The notes under the pieces: model-generated
Databases searched by the model: none
What the model was told of the DNA's origin: nothing
What the model saw: the letters and a program-made list of their open reading frames with translations, nothing else
Translations under genes and position numbers: made by a program
Shown: piece by piece, positions 23,001 to 30,700 of the stretch
Layout: every line of letters begins with the position of its first letter
Position numbering within the stretch: position 1 is the stretch's first letter
Assembly: GCA_946811185.2 (NCBI GenBank)
Contig: OX328099.1
Span: 37,683,299 to 37,747,298 of the forward strand
Origin: Hippopus hippopus
Lineage: Eukaryota; Mollusca; Bivalvia; Cardiida; Cardiidae
Length of the DNA stretch: 64,000 nt
Direction of reading: 5' to 3'

Positions 23001-25099
23001 CCCATGTAAAACTTGTTACCCCCGGGCAGGGCCTAATTTGACCCCAGGGCTATAATTTGAACAATCTTGGCAGAGGTCCACTAGATAAAGCTACATGCCA
23101 AATTTGGTAGCTCTAGGCCCTATGGCTAGGTAGAAGAGGAATTTTAAAGTTCTCCCTAAATAAGCCCATGTATAACTTGTAACCCCCGGGGCGGGGCCAA
23201 TTTTGACCCCAGGGCTATAAATTGAAGAAACTTGGTAGAGGTCCACTAGATAAAGCTACATGCCAAATTTGGTAGCCCTTGGCCTTACGGTTTCAGACAA
23301 GAAGATTTTCAAAGATTTTCAAAATTTTTCAGTTTTGTTGCCATGGCAACCAGAGTTTTTGAAGGAATTAAATTCTTTCAAGAAATTCTGAAGAGGACCA
23401 TGGCAGGATCATTTCTGTGAAGTTTCATCAAAATTGGATGGGTAGTTTCAGAGAAGAAGACGTTTTAAAAAAAAGTTAACGCACGGACGGACGGACGGAC
23501 GCACGACGGACAACAGGCCATGACATAAGCCCGCTGGCCTTCGGCCAGTGGAGCTAAAAAATGTTTTAATTTTTTCTGCAAACGTATACAGACAAAAAAA
23601 AAACATGTTTTTCTGTAAATGTATACTGACAAAACAACCATTTTTTGTCAGGACCTTCACTAAACAAAACAAAACAAAAAAACATACTTATGACTTTCAA
23701 CCATCACAATTCTTTTTTCCCTTTACCAAAAAAAAAAATCCCATGTTTTCAAGATCCCGAGAAAGAAGGCTCTTGAAAACATTGAGAAATTGGAAAAAAG
23801 CTGGTCATCAGCATTTTCACCTGCGACAGTTCTTTCCATCCTTTCAAAGACACATCCCATCATTTCAGCCCTATTTGTAATCTCCAAGTGCTTTCAAATT
23901 TGACCAATCTAAAATTCTGTTTTTTTTGGTAAAGAGTTAAGAAATCTTTTAGGAAGAAAATAATTTCCATGTCCAGTAGTTTTCCATGATCCGGGAAATT
24001 TACAGGCAGGTCAAAAAAAAGGTCAAGAGGTTTCACTCAGTTTGCTGTTTAAAGAATTGGGCTTTTTATAAAACCTATATTTATCTTGCACTTTAACCCT
24101 TTATTAAAAGATGAAATTCTTAACCTTCTACATATTGTAAGCTTTTGCAGATGACAAAGTATTTGTGATTCAAAAATTTGAAATTTGCATTTGAAAGGAA
24201 AGAGAAGAAAATGGTGGTAACCAGCATTTTCTCCTTTACCCACATTGTTTTCAATAAGCTTCTTTTCTAAGGGCATTAAAACTTGGGACTGTGTGGTAAA
24301 GAGCTAATTGTTGAAGGATTTATATTTACAATGAACTTGTCTATATTATGTAGACTCATTGTAGCAAGTTAATCCTTTTTCCTGTTAACTCATTACCAAA
24401 TAACAAAATTTTAAATATGTCCGAATTGAAAACATTTGCAGATGAAAAAGGAAACATGACTATGATTATAAAATTTGTCTGTGAAAGGGTAGAAAACATT
24501 GTGAGAAGAGGAGAAAATGCTCATTACTATTTTTAAGTGTTCAAGGGAATTTTTCATTTTGTCCTCCGTGTCATTATTATTACTGTCTACCATCATTATT
24601 ACTGCTACCACTGTTGTTTTGTTGTTGCTACAATTGTTGTTGCTGCTACTATAGTTGCTGCTGCTTCCTTGTTGTTGTTGCTGCTGCTACCCTTGTTGTT
24701 GTTGCTGCTTCCATTGTTGTTTTGTTGTTGCTACTATTGTTGTTGTTGCTGCTTCCATTGTTGTTGTTGCTGGTACCCTTGTTGTTGTTGCTACTTCTGT
24801 TGTTGTTGCTACTGTTGTTGTTGTTGTTGTTGCTGCTGTCTCGCTGTTGTTGTAGTTACCGTTGTTGCCACTGTTGTTGCTACTACTATTAAACAATGTA
24901 ACAACCATCCTATCTGGAGGTAGTTTGACTTTTCTGGGGGTGGGGCAATGGGGGGGGGGGGGGGGGAAAGCTATGTATGGAGGTTTTTTAGAGGTTTCCT
25001 TACTCTTTAGTGCAACAGGATAAATCAGGTGGGGTCAGAGACTTGAAGGTCAGCTGGCCTGTCAGTACTTGCATCATTCTGGTGATGATGGACGTCTTA
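4860..25099 (-). CDS. ovoA: OvoA-type ovothiol synthase, partial gene (five internal exons, minus strand)
   Basis: Joined coding exons, in transcript order: 25099-25004, 19322-19258, 16034-15922, 5987-5919, 5000-4860. Every intron has GT..AG ends and every phase joins without a stop, giving about 161 codons. The product matches the N-terminal DinB-like region of 5-histidylcysteine sulfoxide synthase, the non-heme iron enzyme that joins cysteine to histidine in ovothiol biosynthesis. Family landmarks in order: LIAYFENSYDL, PLIFYYAHTAVVYVNKLILA, ETGVDEMSWDD, a WPKV..V.AYR stretch, and TPLQLPITMESPW. The His in YAHTA is probably the first iron ligand; the expected EHxRIH motif should lie in the next exon, outside the left edge, as should the formylglycine-generating-enzyme-like and methyltransferase domains. 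The 5' end is missing. The family assignment is from memory of the family, not a search. Confidence 0.85.
5300..5893 (+). mobile_element. Helitron-like element, type C, 5' part unclear
   Basis: Shares with 10850-11457 the segment around CTGCAGCTTGATAATAAGGG, the GAGGTAAATAGTAA block, one GACCCCAGGGCTATAAT core, and the tail CTGGCCTTTGGCCAATGGAGC then TAAAAA. A short ACGCACAGACG-type microsatellite precedes the tail. The palindromic head seen in other copies is not found. It makes up most of the ovoA intron. Confidence 0.65.
5919..5987 (-). CDS. ovoA: ovoA exon (GVDEMSWDD motif)
   Basis: 69 bp, exactly 23 codons, acceptor TTTTATAG and donor GTAAGG. It encodes GRVDQEFEKIFETGVDEMSW then DDT; ETGVDEMSWDD is highly characteristic of OvoA. 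The intron downstream (5001-5918) is largely a type C tandem-core element whose tail ends about 26 bp from this donor. Confidence 0.92.
6137..6199. repeat. Family E palindrome
   Basis: Imperfect palindrome: GTGTAGATCCAAGATCAGAC on the left and GTCTGAACTTGATCTAGTCT on the right. Confidence 0.65.
6229..6299 (-). repeat. Family B MITE half, cut by a type A element
   Basis: Reverse half from AACCCTTTACCAC to the middle of the hairpin stem, where the element at 6300 begins. The second half was not found. Confidence 0.65.
6300..7176 (+). mobile_element. Helitron-like tandem-core element, type A (copy A3), tail interrupted
   Basis: Decayed head (GAAGGCCATTTGCCCTAAAG then CTCACCTGAG), five or six diverged core monomers with ACATTCTGACCAA and AAAATGTGGCC blocks, then the pre-tail GATCACAAAAGCTCACCTT. 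The tail hairpin is broken off at the point where the next MITE (TTAACCCTTTACC) begins, and its other half was not found. Confidence 0.65.
7173..7578. repeat. Two family B MITEs, first one lacking a hairpin arm
   Basis: The forward copy (7173-7366) has the left stem but jumps from GCTGGTTACC directly into the distal segment, so about 35-45 bp of the right arm are gone. The reverse copy (7366-7578) is complete but diverged. Confidence 0.75.
7726..9213 (+). repeat. Family B MITE split by type A element A4
   Basis: Left part 7726-7849 ends in the hairpin stem. The right part resumes at about 9113 with CACAGTATTTTCAAAAGTCT and runs to GGTAAAAGGTTA. The host MITE gives a clean footprint of the inserted element. 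Confidence 0.75.
7850..9112 (+). mobile_element. Helitron-like tandem-core element, type A (copy A4), most complete
   Basis: Head CAAGAGGGCCATGATGGCCC, then CTCACCTGAG. About seven core monomers with a period close to 145 bp (7935-9003); recurring blocks are GACCTAGTGACCTAGTTTT, GATATCATCAAGACAAACA and TGTGGCCTCTAGAGTG. A GACGACGGATGAC-type stretch (9010-9050) precedes the hairpin tail CTTGAGCACTTTGTGCTCAGG, ending GTGAGCTAAAA. No transposase frame. Boundaries are set by the interrupted MITE. Confidence 0.8.
9335..9477 (-). repeat. Family B MITE fragment
   Basis: Only the distal half from the hairpin's outer stem (CACAATATTTTCCATCCTTT) onward is recognisable. Confidence 0.55.
9545..9606. repeat. 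Family E palindrome
   Basis: CACTGTAGATCAAGATCAAA on the left, with a complementary CTGATCCTAGATCTAAGC arm. Confidence 0.7.
9710..10155 (+). repeat. Family B MITE with another family B MITE nested inside
   Basis: Outer forward copy 9710-9877 plus 10102-10155; inner reverse copy 9877-10101. The inner copy starts just after CACAATGTTT of the outer hairpin, and the outer tail resumes with the segment before CATGGGATTGTTTGGTAAA. Confidence 0.8.
10373..10604 (-). repeat. Family B MITE nested in the type C element
   Basis: Reverse copy starting TTAACCCTTTACCACAC directly after the head of the type C element. It is younger than that element, which is younger than the outer MITE. Confidence 0.8.
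11359..11412 (+). repeat. ACGC/ACGG microsatellite inside the type C element
   Basis: Irregular run of CACG and ACGGAC units directly upstream of the tail hairpin, the position this microsatellite holds in every copy. Confidence 0.85.
11631..11690. repeat. Family E palindrome, diverged
   Basis: GATATCAAGATCACATTACA pairs imperfectly with GGAGTCTGATCTTGTACC. Confidence 0.55.
11803..12430. repeat. Family B MITE hosting two further MITEs
   Basis: Outer forward copy in pieces 11803-11880 and 12122-12208. A forward copy (11881-12121) sits in the first gap and a reverse copy (12207-12430) cuts the outer hairpin after AAAATGTTTT. The outer copy is more diverged than the inner ones. Confidence 0.75.
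12505..12941. repeat. Family B MITE with nested reverse copy
   Basis: Outer forward copy 12505-12687 and 12916-12941. The inner reverse copy (12688-12915) runs from TTAACCCTTTACCACAC to AAAGAGTTAA and precedes the outer terminus ATATGGGATTG. Confidence 0.8.
12942..13618. other. No feature recognised
   Basis: AT-rich intronic sequence without an open frame, a palindrome or a repeat seen elsewhere in the window. Confidence 0.5.
13620..14206. repeat. Three adjoining family B MITEs
   Basis: Reverse, truncated (13620-13768), forward (13768-13978) and forward near-consensus (13978-14206). The last has a perfect hairpin and TTAA at both ends. Confidence 0.8.
14345..14940. repeat. Three degenerate family B MITEs in series
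   Basis: Forward copy without a left hairpin arm (14345-14528), then two reverse copies (14531-14740 and 14738-14940) with shortened hairpins. Confidence 0.6.
15099..15323 (-). repeat. Family B MITE, reverse
   Basis: Complete but diverged; the hairpin loop reads GGTAGTGAGC instead of GGTAACCAGC. Confidence 0.7.
15570..15631. repeat. Family E palindrome
   Basis: GAGTGTAGATCAAAGATCAG and GATCTTGATCTACACTGGC arms with a TTTTCTGTT centre. Confidence 0.75.
15660..15885 (-). repeat. Family B MITE next to the ovoA exon
   Basis: Complete reverse copy with a clean hairpin; its TTAA end is 37 bp from the exon edge at 15922, within the intron. Confidence 0.85.
15922..16034 (-). CDS. ovoA: ovoA exon with PLIFYYAHTA metal-site motif
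   Basis: 113 bp exon, acceptor CTGCAG, donor GTAACA. It encodes DESVMYKCPDRLRL, then PLIFYYAHTAVVYVNKLILA and GLMK, the most recognisable OvoA/DinB signature in the window; the His of YAHTA is the likely iron ligand. It ends on a codon boundary that matches the next exon. A family B MITE lies 37 bp past the donor. Confidence 0.92.
16035..16541. other. No feature recognised beyond degenerate sequence
   Basis: Intron upstream of the ovoA exon. It contains repeated ATAACGGACT/ACCGAGTCTGTTA motifs at 16280-16420 that look like a decayed short repeat; no coding potential. Confidence 0.4.
16542..16627 (+). repeat. Family B MITE fragment
   Basis: Left outer segment only, containing GAAAGCATTTGCAGACGAC; the hairpin is missing. 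Confidence 0.6.
16757..17393 (+). repeat. Two forward family B MITEs
   Basis: Copies at 16757-16983 (perfect stem) and 17167-17393, with an extra terminal fragment at 16984-17010 (CAGAATTGTTTGGTAAAG). Confidence 0.8.
17697..18378 (-). repeat. Three reverse family B MITEs in direct tandem
   Basis: Copies at 17697-17922, 17920-18144 and 18141-18378 join end to end and share TTAA at each junction. Divergence falls from the first copy to the third, suggesting successive insertions rather than one duplication. Confidence 0.8.
18407..18795. repeat. Family B MITE remnants
   Basis: A forward copy without hairpin (18407-18524) and a reverse copy with decayed left end (18600-18795). Confidence 0.6.
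19003..19232 (-). repeat. Family B MITE next to an ovoA splice donor
   Basis: Near-consensus reverse copy; its end is 26 bp from the exon edge at 19258. Confidence 0.85.
19258..19322 (-). CDS. ovoA: ovoA exon
   Basis: 65 bp exon, acceptor TTTCTTTTACAG, donor GTCAGT. It reads QLIAYFENSYDLNESLFTAL plus K, the helix before the first metal-ligand motif. It joins upstream to complete a Glu codon and downstream to complete an Asp codon. A hairpin MITE ends 26 bp beyond the donor. Confidence 0.85.
19323..19882. other. Mostly unrecognised sequence with a weak MITE remnant
   Basis: A faint family B remnant at about 19500-19700. A 120-codon plus-strand frame (19169-19531) spans the MITE end and the antisense of the ovoA exon, so it is not taken as a gene. 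Confidence 0.4.
19883..20340. repeat. Two family B MITEs
   Basis: Forward 19883-20105 with TTAA at its right end, and reverse 20145-20340 lacking its first terminus. Confidence 0.75.
20436..20896. repeat. Two family B MITEs with a G homopolymer
   Basis: Forward, broken (20436-20600), with a run of about 20 G at 20546-20566 in place of the stem, and reverse (20671-20896). Homopolymer length may be an assembly uncertainty. Confidence 0.65.
20914..21178 (+). repeat. Family D repeat
   Basis: About 265 bp beginning GAGCTATGGTCTGGC and ending CACAGAGCATGGCT. It has CATCTCTGTGATC, AAGTCATCACATAATTATGG and a hairpin CCCAGGTCAGCC..GGCTGACCTGGG in fixed order. Confidence 0.75.
21245..23559 (+). mobile_element. 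Composite Helitron-like element (copy 1)
   Basis: Head CAAGAGGGCCATGATGGCCC and CTCCACTGGC. Three monomers of about 164 bp (CAGAGCCACxTTTTTTGACGG at 21378, 21541, 21707), then a GTTGCAATGGCAACCAGAG block, then an A-type tail (CTTGAGCACGTTGTGCTCAA, GTGAGCTAAAA, to about 22074). A C-type tail follows (to about 22150), then a C-type body with about five 163-bp monomers, an ACGG microsatellite (23480-23510) and a final C-type tail CTGGCCTTCGGCCAGTGGAG. One head and three tails. Almost identical to 36248-38562. Confidence 0.8.
23480..23515 (+). repeat. ACGG microsatellite
   Basis: About four ACGG units plus related CACGACGG, directly before the final tail hairpin of the composite element. Confidence 0.85.
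23718..23940 (-). repeat. Family B MITE, reverse
   Basis: Diverged; interrupted by an A run near the left terminus, with a TTAA-type right end. Confidence 0.65.
24093..24537 (+). repeat. Two forward family B MITEs, second truncated by microsatellite
   Basis: 24093-24307 has a short left stem. 24384-24537 stops inside the hairpin, after which the triplet repeat region begins. Confidence 0.7.
24570..24893 (+). repeat. GTT/GCT triplet microsatellite
   Basis: About 320 bp of imperfect trinucleotide repeats dominated by GTT with GCT, ACT and CTT units. Several overlapping frames give poly-Leu/Val/Cys (plus) or poly-Thr/Asn (minus) and are not genes. It lies in the ovoA intron, about 110 bp from the exon at 25004. 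Confidence 0.85.
25004..25099 (-). CDS. ovoA: ovoA exon (most upstream secure exon)
   Basis: 96 bp exon between acceptor TTCATTCACAG and donor GTAAGG. It begins with the third base of a codon and ends with two bases of the next, which join exactly to the exon at 19322. It encodes KTSIITRMMQVLTGQLTF followed by KSLTPPDLSCCTKE, a segment that precedes the YF..S helix in OvoA-like proteins. The two bases needed upstream must come from an exon not found here. A homopolymer G run and a GTT/GCT triplet repeat begin about 40 and 110 bp beyond the donor. Confidence 0.75.
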
Positions 25100-25140
25100 C
25101 TGTGAATGAAAAGGAAAAAAGAATATACATGTACCATTAC

Positions 25141-25468
25141 CATTCTGCAAAACAATCCTGTGTTTTAACAACCATTTTCTTTTGTAAGGTCACTGTGGAA
25201 AAAAAAAGATAAAAAGCTGGTAATCAGCATTTTCTCCTTTTCCCACTAAATTTTTAGCTCTCTAAAAGATACCTTAGACTCAACTGAATTAATGGTGTTT
25301 GTAGGCTGAACATTGTATGTAGCTCCACTGACTGGATTTGAAAGGGTAAAAAACATTGTGGGAAGACATGAAAATATTGTTAAGCAGCCATTTCTCATTT
25401 TCTTGCAGTGTTTTCAAAAGCCTGCTCCTGAAGGTCATATAACTCTGAAATGTGTGGCAAAGGGTTAA
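25141..25468. repeat. Two partial family B MITEs
   Basis: Reverse-like (25141-25310) and forward-like (25310-25468); both keep the central arms only in part. Confidence 0.6.
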
Positions 25469-25579
25469 AAATAATGTGTGACATGGCAAAATACAGTCCT
25501 CTGCAAGGGTAATGTCGTGAAAAATGTTGGGAACAAAAAATTTCAAGTGATTTTCAATTTTTGAATGCTTTGGGCAACT

Positions 25580-25782
25580 TTAACCCTCAAGCTACTAAGT
25601 GCGACTTCTGACCTTTTGCAGACAGTGTAGATCAAGATCAGACTGCACAGAAATTGCAGTCTGATCTTTGATCTACATTGATAAGAAGATATTTTTCTCC
25701 AAAAACTAAGCTTTAAATAAAACTATTCAGGTTTTTAACTACTGGTTTGAGAGATTTATTGAACAGGCAGGATAAGTGTTAA
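25580..25782. repeat. Family E element, nearly full length
   Basis: Starts TTTAACCCTCAAGCTACTAAG, carries the palindrome at 25621-25680 and ends near TAAGTGTTAA. The TTAACCCT start suggests a TTAA-targeting MITE unrelated in its interior to family B. Confidence 0.65.
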
Positions 25783-25844
25783 GTGTGTTTGTAAACAGTA
25801 CTCATCATGATCGGAAGGAACAGAGGGTGTGCCTGGTAAATAAT

Positions 25845-26036
25845 TTGAGCCATGCTCTGGCAATAGGAAGCTGAATGCATCTCTGTAATGCATTGTGCCA
25901 ATAAACCTATCACCTAATTATGAATCCATAATAGCTACCTTTATTGACAGCCAACTGAATCATTAGGTAGACTGGTCCTCAGATATGCAGAAAATTGACC
26001 AACAGCGAAATGTTACAGCCCAGAGCATGGCTCATT
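25845..26036 (+). repeat. Family D repeat, hairpin deleted
   Basis: Keeps the start (GAGCCATGCTCTGG) and end (CAGAGCATGGCTCA) but jumps over the internal hairpin segment. Confidence 0.7.
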
Positions 26037-26142
26037 TATATTTGCCAAAATTTTTGTTAGATTTTCTGCCCAAACTATCCTTGAGTTTTCTGTATTTTAT
26101 GCTCCCACAATGAAAAAAATGATTATCTGGCAAAATTTCATT

Positions 26143-26242
26143 CTTTACCCAACAGACAACAAATCAAACATGGCTCAAATGATGAAACTTGTCTTTGATA
26201 GAATAAAAAACATTGTGGGAAGGAGAAAATGCTAGTTACCAC
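26143..26242 (+). repeat. Family B MITE fragment
   Basis: Middle part and left stem only. Confidence 0.55.
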
Positions 26243-26580
26243 AGATCTATAAATATGTTGAATGATAGGGAGGAATCAAGGGAAATAGCTCACCTTACAG
26301 ATCTTGCACATTAACTCCTAACATAAAATTGCAGCCAGTTAAAGTCATTCATGAATAAATTATGAAAATGTGATGTGAAAAAGGTTTTATACTTGAATAC
26401 ATTAGCAAACAATGTGACAAAGTGAATAACTGCTCCTTTACTGCAACTTCTCCACTGGCTATAATGTTTTGGAAAGAGTTATCTGCAGGTACACAAGAAA
26501 TGTGTTAAAAAATTTAGATAATATAAGACAAATCATATTAACCCTCAAGCTTTTAAGATAAACTCAATGTGCTTTAGTGG

Positions 26581-26620
26581 ATAATGTAAATCAAGATCAG
26601 ACTGCACAAAACATACATAC
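26581..26620. repeat. Family E half palindrome
   Basis: AATCAAGATCAGACTGCAC is present, but the second arm is lost. Confidence 0.5.
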
Positions 26621-27081
26621 GATGTTAGAATTGTACAGTCCAATGCATAGAGATTTTCATAAAGGAAAGAACTTCAAAATCGAAATACATGTAGATTTAT
26701 ATGGTTCCAACTGTACTGGTTGGAAATTTCTATTATTTTTTTTTCTGAAGTTTACGTGTTAAGGTTGAGATTCAATCATCTAAAATAGGAGAATATAATG
26801 AGTAACAAACATTCTATTGATTAAAGACTCATTCTCAGACAACCTGGACAAATGGCATATAAAAATGTCAATTGTTTCATAGTGACAAATTATTTCATTT
26901 TCTTTGTATGAGTATGTATGTTAACTCTTTATTTTAGGAGTTTTACCAGCTAGGAGCCAACAACTTTCAATTTATGCAATGTTATATGGTAAAGGGTGCC
27001 GGCATTTTTAAATTTTTCAAAAGCATGACCAGTTGTGTAGGTTTTACCATGAAGTAGTCAAATATTGCCAGCAACTTACTC

Positions 27082-27297
27082 TAACACTAACGATTTAGTA
27101 GGGTGATAAAAGCTCATGAGGAAAATGACAATGTCAGTGAGATTTTGCATGATTTTCTGGTGCTATATAATGATAAAGGAGAAAGAAAAAAATCTACATG
27201 TTATTTTTTTTCACAACCGTTGTCTTACAACTATGATCATTCCACAAAAGAGGTCAAAAAATTACTTCGTCCTTACTTAGAGGACAACCATTAGGAT
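27082..27297 (+). pseudogene. Possible terminal coding exon inside the 3.3 kb element
   Basis: Open frame around VIKAHEENDNVSEILHDFLV and STKEVKKLLRPYLEDNH, ending in TAG. Hydrophilic; no family recognised. May be a remnant of the element's own protein or chance. Confidence 0.25.
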
Positions 27298-28206
27298 ACA
27301 GAAATATATCCCAACAGTGCCTCGCTGGTAGGTTTAACTGATACATCGCCACATTCAAGAAACACAGTGTCCCATATGTGACACTATTTTGTCCCGTATG
27401 TTATTCGTTTATGATACTCAGAGAAAAGGCTGCATTTTAGTAATCTTTTGATAAATTGTGTGTATTGAAAGCGGAAAACCTGAAAACAAACTATCTTCAA
27501 TCATAATATTCATCAATTGTATGACTTCCCGAACGACTGCTCTTAAAAACCAGCTGACTCTAGATTTCAATAAAAGCCATTTTTTACCTGTTTTATCGAT
27601 TATTCTGACAAACAAAACCCATTCAACAACAATTATTGAAACTACGTCATAACAATCTTCAGCATATGCTTTGAAATACTTGAGTAAAGTATGTCCCAAA
27701 GAAACGATACAGAGAGGAAGACTTGTTTTACAAATGTCCCGTAAGTGACAGGTGCGCACAGGTTTCTGATAGAGCTTTCGAATCAAAGAAAAAACATCTT
27801 AGTATTCATAAATATTGACTGAAATCGTCTATCAAAATTAAGGAAACATGTTTAAAAGGTACTGTTTTAGAAAGTATTACTATTCCATATACCATGGAAA
27901 AAGAAGCTCATGGCATGGAAAAGGAGACTCGACTACGTTATGCTTCCCACTATGCAGCCTACATACATCACCGGCAAAATGTTTACCATCATTACAGTGT
28001 GAAATCCAATTGAGTGAATACCAAGCTGTATTTTACTTACAACTTGATAGGCACACGCTTAGCTTAGAAGTCCTCGGCCAAAAGCAATTCATCCTTGTAA
28101 CTTACAGGAAATTCGCAGATCAAGTCTTCCCCTGGTAATGTTCATATTGAACTTGTTCCCAGAATTCAATATTTGGACTAATCTATAAACGTTCAAAAAG
28201 GAAAGA

Positions 28207-28250
28207 ATAATAATAATAATTATAATAATAATGATAATAATAATAAATTT
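28207..28250 (+). repeat. AAT trinucleotide microsatellite
   Basis: Imperfect run of AAT/AATG units. Confidence 0.85.
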
Positions 28251-28838
28251 GAGCATCACTTGAAAGGGAAAGAATGCCCATTCTGAGAACTTCACTGTTT
28301 CTGCAATGATTTCAAAAGTTCTGGATCGTATAGATGTCACAATTTAAGATTCGTTTGTATATGTTAGAGAATGACAAGGCAAAATATACGTGTGACTTCC
28401 TGACGACTTTATATAACAAAATCATCTCGCACACTGGTTTTTTATTTATTTATTTTTCAACTTTGACTTCTGAGACGTGTCATTCAGTTATTCTTCCACA
28501 GGCTGCCAGACATCTTCTTTGAAAGACAACATATAAATATATACATGTACCTGAAACAGAAAGCTTGAAACCACATAACACATCTTCAGTTTATTTCAAC
28601 TCATACCCGTACAAATTTAATCGATAACTTTTGCATGTTCCCGTTTTATATGTGATGATTACTTGCACTGCACACAGTAAACTTTTAAAACGGTTTTAAA
28701 CCACAATAAATAGTTCAGTATGATTTTTAAATTCATTTCTATTCAAACTTATAATGTATGACTGACAATGATACAGATTGAGTGAACTAAAGTTCAACAT
28801 CGTTATTCATCTTCATTTAAAACTTATTCATAATTTAG

Positions 28839-28996
28839 GCAAAATGATGTCAAAACTTGCTTTCAATGCCAAGTCTCTGCAGTTGAAGTCGGAGACATTA
28901 TAGAGATCATGAGACATGGATTGCAGCATGAACATTATGAAATTAAATATGAAACTTTAGGAGTAGCATACGAGACATCAATACGTAACATACAAG
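28839..28996 (+). pseudogene. Possible internal exon inside the 3.3 kb element
   Basis: Between acceptor TAATTTAG and donor GTAGGA one frame is open through CFQCQVSAVEVGDIIEIMRH and EIKYETLGVAYETSIRNIQ. The paired Cys (CFQC) could be part of a zinc-binding site. No family recognised. Confidence 0.3.
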
Positions 28997-30212
28997 GTAG
29001 GAGGTTTTCTTTGTTTCATAAGTCGTGCTTCGGGTACATGGTAACATTAGAACTAGAATTTATATTTCACACTTATTTGCGGTCTATAGCATAAACTTCT
29101 ACCATCATGTCTATTAAAAAGAAAATAAGAATGATAAATTTTGAGACCTGTAGGACCACCTAACTATGAATTCTGACAACAATCTTTCATTCGTAAAAAA
29201 ATGGCACAAAACAAAATACTTACACCTACGGGCATCAACGGACAGTTGAAGGAAACCAACGAGACCAAAAAAGTGACGGAAACTTTGTAATTGTTGGTCT
29301 TTTGGAAAAGGGTTAGGGCTAGTTAGTCCCGTATGTTATGGACTCGTATGTTATTTTCAACAGAAGGTGCCAAATTCATTCTTCTGTCATAATTGTGATT
29401 TACATTGTTAAGAAATTTCATTTTATGACAGAAAGAACGAACTTGTAAGGCATCATTTAACGACTGCACTGTTGATGTAGGTATGCAAACTTGAACATGA
29501 AATCCTCGTTAATTATTGTCCCGTACGTAATAATTAAAAATTACGCTTGTTAATCAATGGTTGATGTTGGTCTGAAGGAAATTTCACTTGTTTACATGAA
29601 AAACTGCTTATGTTCTTTTAATTACCATCACAAGTAGTCAAAAACTCTGTATATATAAGAACTGTCATAATGCTTTATGCAGTCGATTACAACACGAACA
29701 AATGTTGTCCCGTAGGTTTTTCGATTTCGGCGACAGAGAAATAGACATCAAAAAATGACAGAAATATGGTTGCCATGTCGTTCAAACTCTCCTACCGCGT
29801 AATACTGACGCGATGGTTAAAAAAAAAGGCAAAAAGTTGTAGGAATGAAATTCATTTGTAATCAATACACACTTTTTAAGTAACAGTTACTGTTCTGGCG
29901 ACATGGTGTTTTCAAGCATCCGGGCAACTTCAAATGCGCACCATATCGTAAAATGAAGTCAAGAAAAGGTAAACTTACGCTCAGAATATTAAAATATGTG
30001 CGGTCTCAACTTACATTAAGTTGCATTGCTTCTACTGATTAATATTTTCAGTAAAGAGAGCTTTAAAACGTGGCGACATGAATTGTCCAGGTTGTCTGAG
30101 AATGAGTCTAAAGATTCCAGGAAATAATGCTACAGGTTACACAGAAATATGTAAGGGTTTATCAATAATATTGATAGGGCTAAAGAGAAAGTAAGTCTTT
30201 AGATTTGACTCT

Positions 30213-30700
30213 ATTATAACTCTTTACCAGACGACAAAATCTTAGAAGCGTCCAAATCAAAAGTGTTTGCAGACGACAAAATAAATGTGACTCAAAAGTT
30301 GAAACTTGTTATGGGAAGGGTAGAAAACATTGTGGGAAAAGGAGAAAATGCTGGTTACCAGCATTTTCTCCTTTTCCCACAATGTTTTCAAAACCCCATT
30401 TCATCAAGGTCGTTAAAAGTCAAGGCAATGGGTTAACTCTTTATGAAACACAGAAATTCTAGACTGGAACAATAAAAAGGCTTATAACCAGCATTGTCTC
30501 CTTTTCCCACAACGTATATAAAATCTTTCTCTGTCAGGGCTGATAAAATTTAGGATTGTTTTGTAAAGGGTTGAGGGTGAAAAGTGAAACTAGATCAGTC
30601 ACAAAAGGTGAATGAATGACCCCTGAAGTGCTTTACTTTTTACCAGTCAACAAAACTTTAGACTGGTCCTAATTGCAAGCATTTGCAGACAAAAAGGCAT
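30213..30700 (+). repeat. Family B MITEs
   Basis: Near-consensus copy 30213-30436 with perfect hairpin; a shortened copy 30435-30571 lacking the left stem; a terminal fragment 30632-30700. Confidence 0.75.

Larger units (their letters stand above)
26826..30108. mobile_element. 3.3 kb TIR transposon of unassigned superfamily
   Basis: Perfect terminal inverted repeats of 25 bp starting GACTCATTCTCAGACAAC (26826-26850) and ending GTTGTCTGAGAATGAGTC (30084-30108), flanked by TAAA on both sides (26822-26825 and 30109-30112). A TGTCCCGTA-type motif recurs inside each flank (27370-27740 and 29320-29715). Candidate coding pieces are short: a plus-strand terminal frame 27103-27297 and an exon 28839-28996. 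No DDE motif recognised. A four-base duplication does not settle the superfamily. Confidence 0.7.

Noticed and set aside
24537..24923. Overlapping plus- and minus-strand frames rich in Leu/Val/Cys or Thr/Asn
   Set aside because: All are translations of one GTT/GCT triplet microsatellite; every frame is open because of the repeat.
27418..27786. 122-codon minus-strand open frame
   Set aside because: Lies inside the 3.3 kb TIR element and spans its subterminal TGTCCCGTA motifs; no domain recognised.
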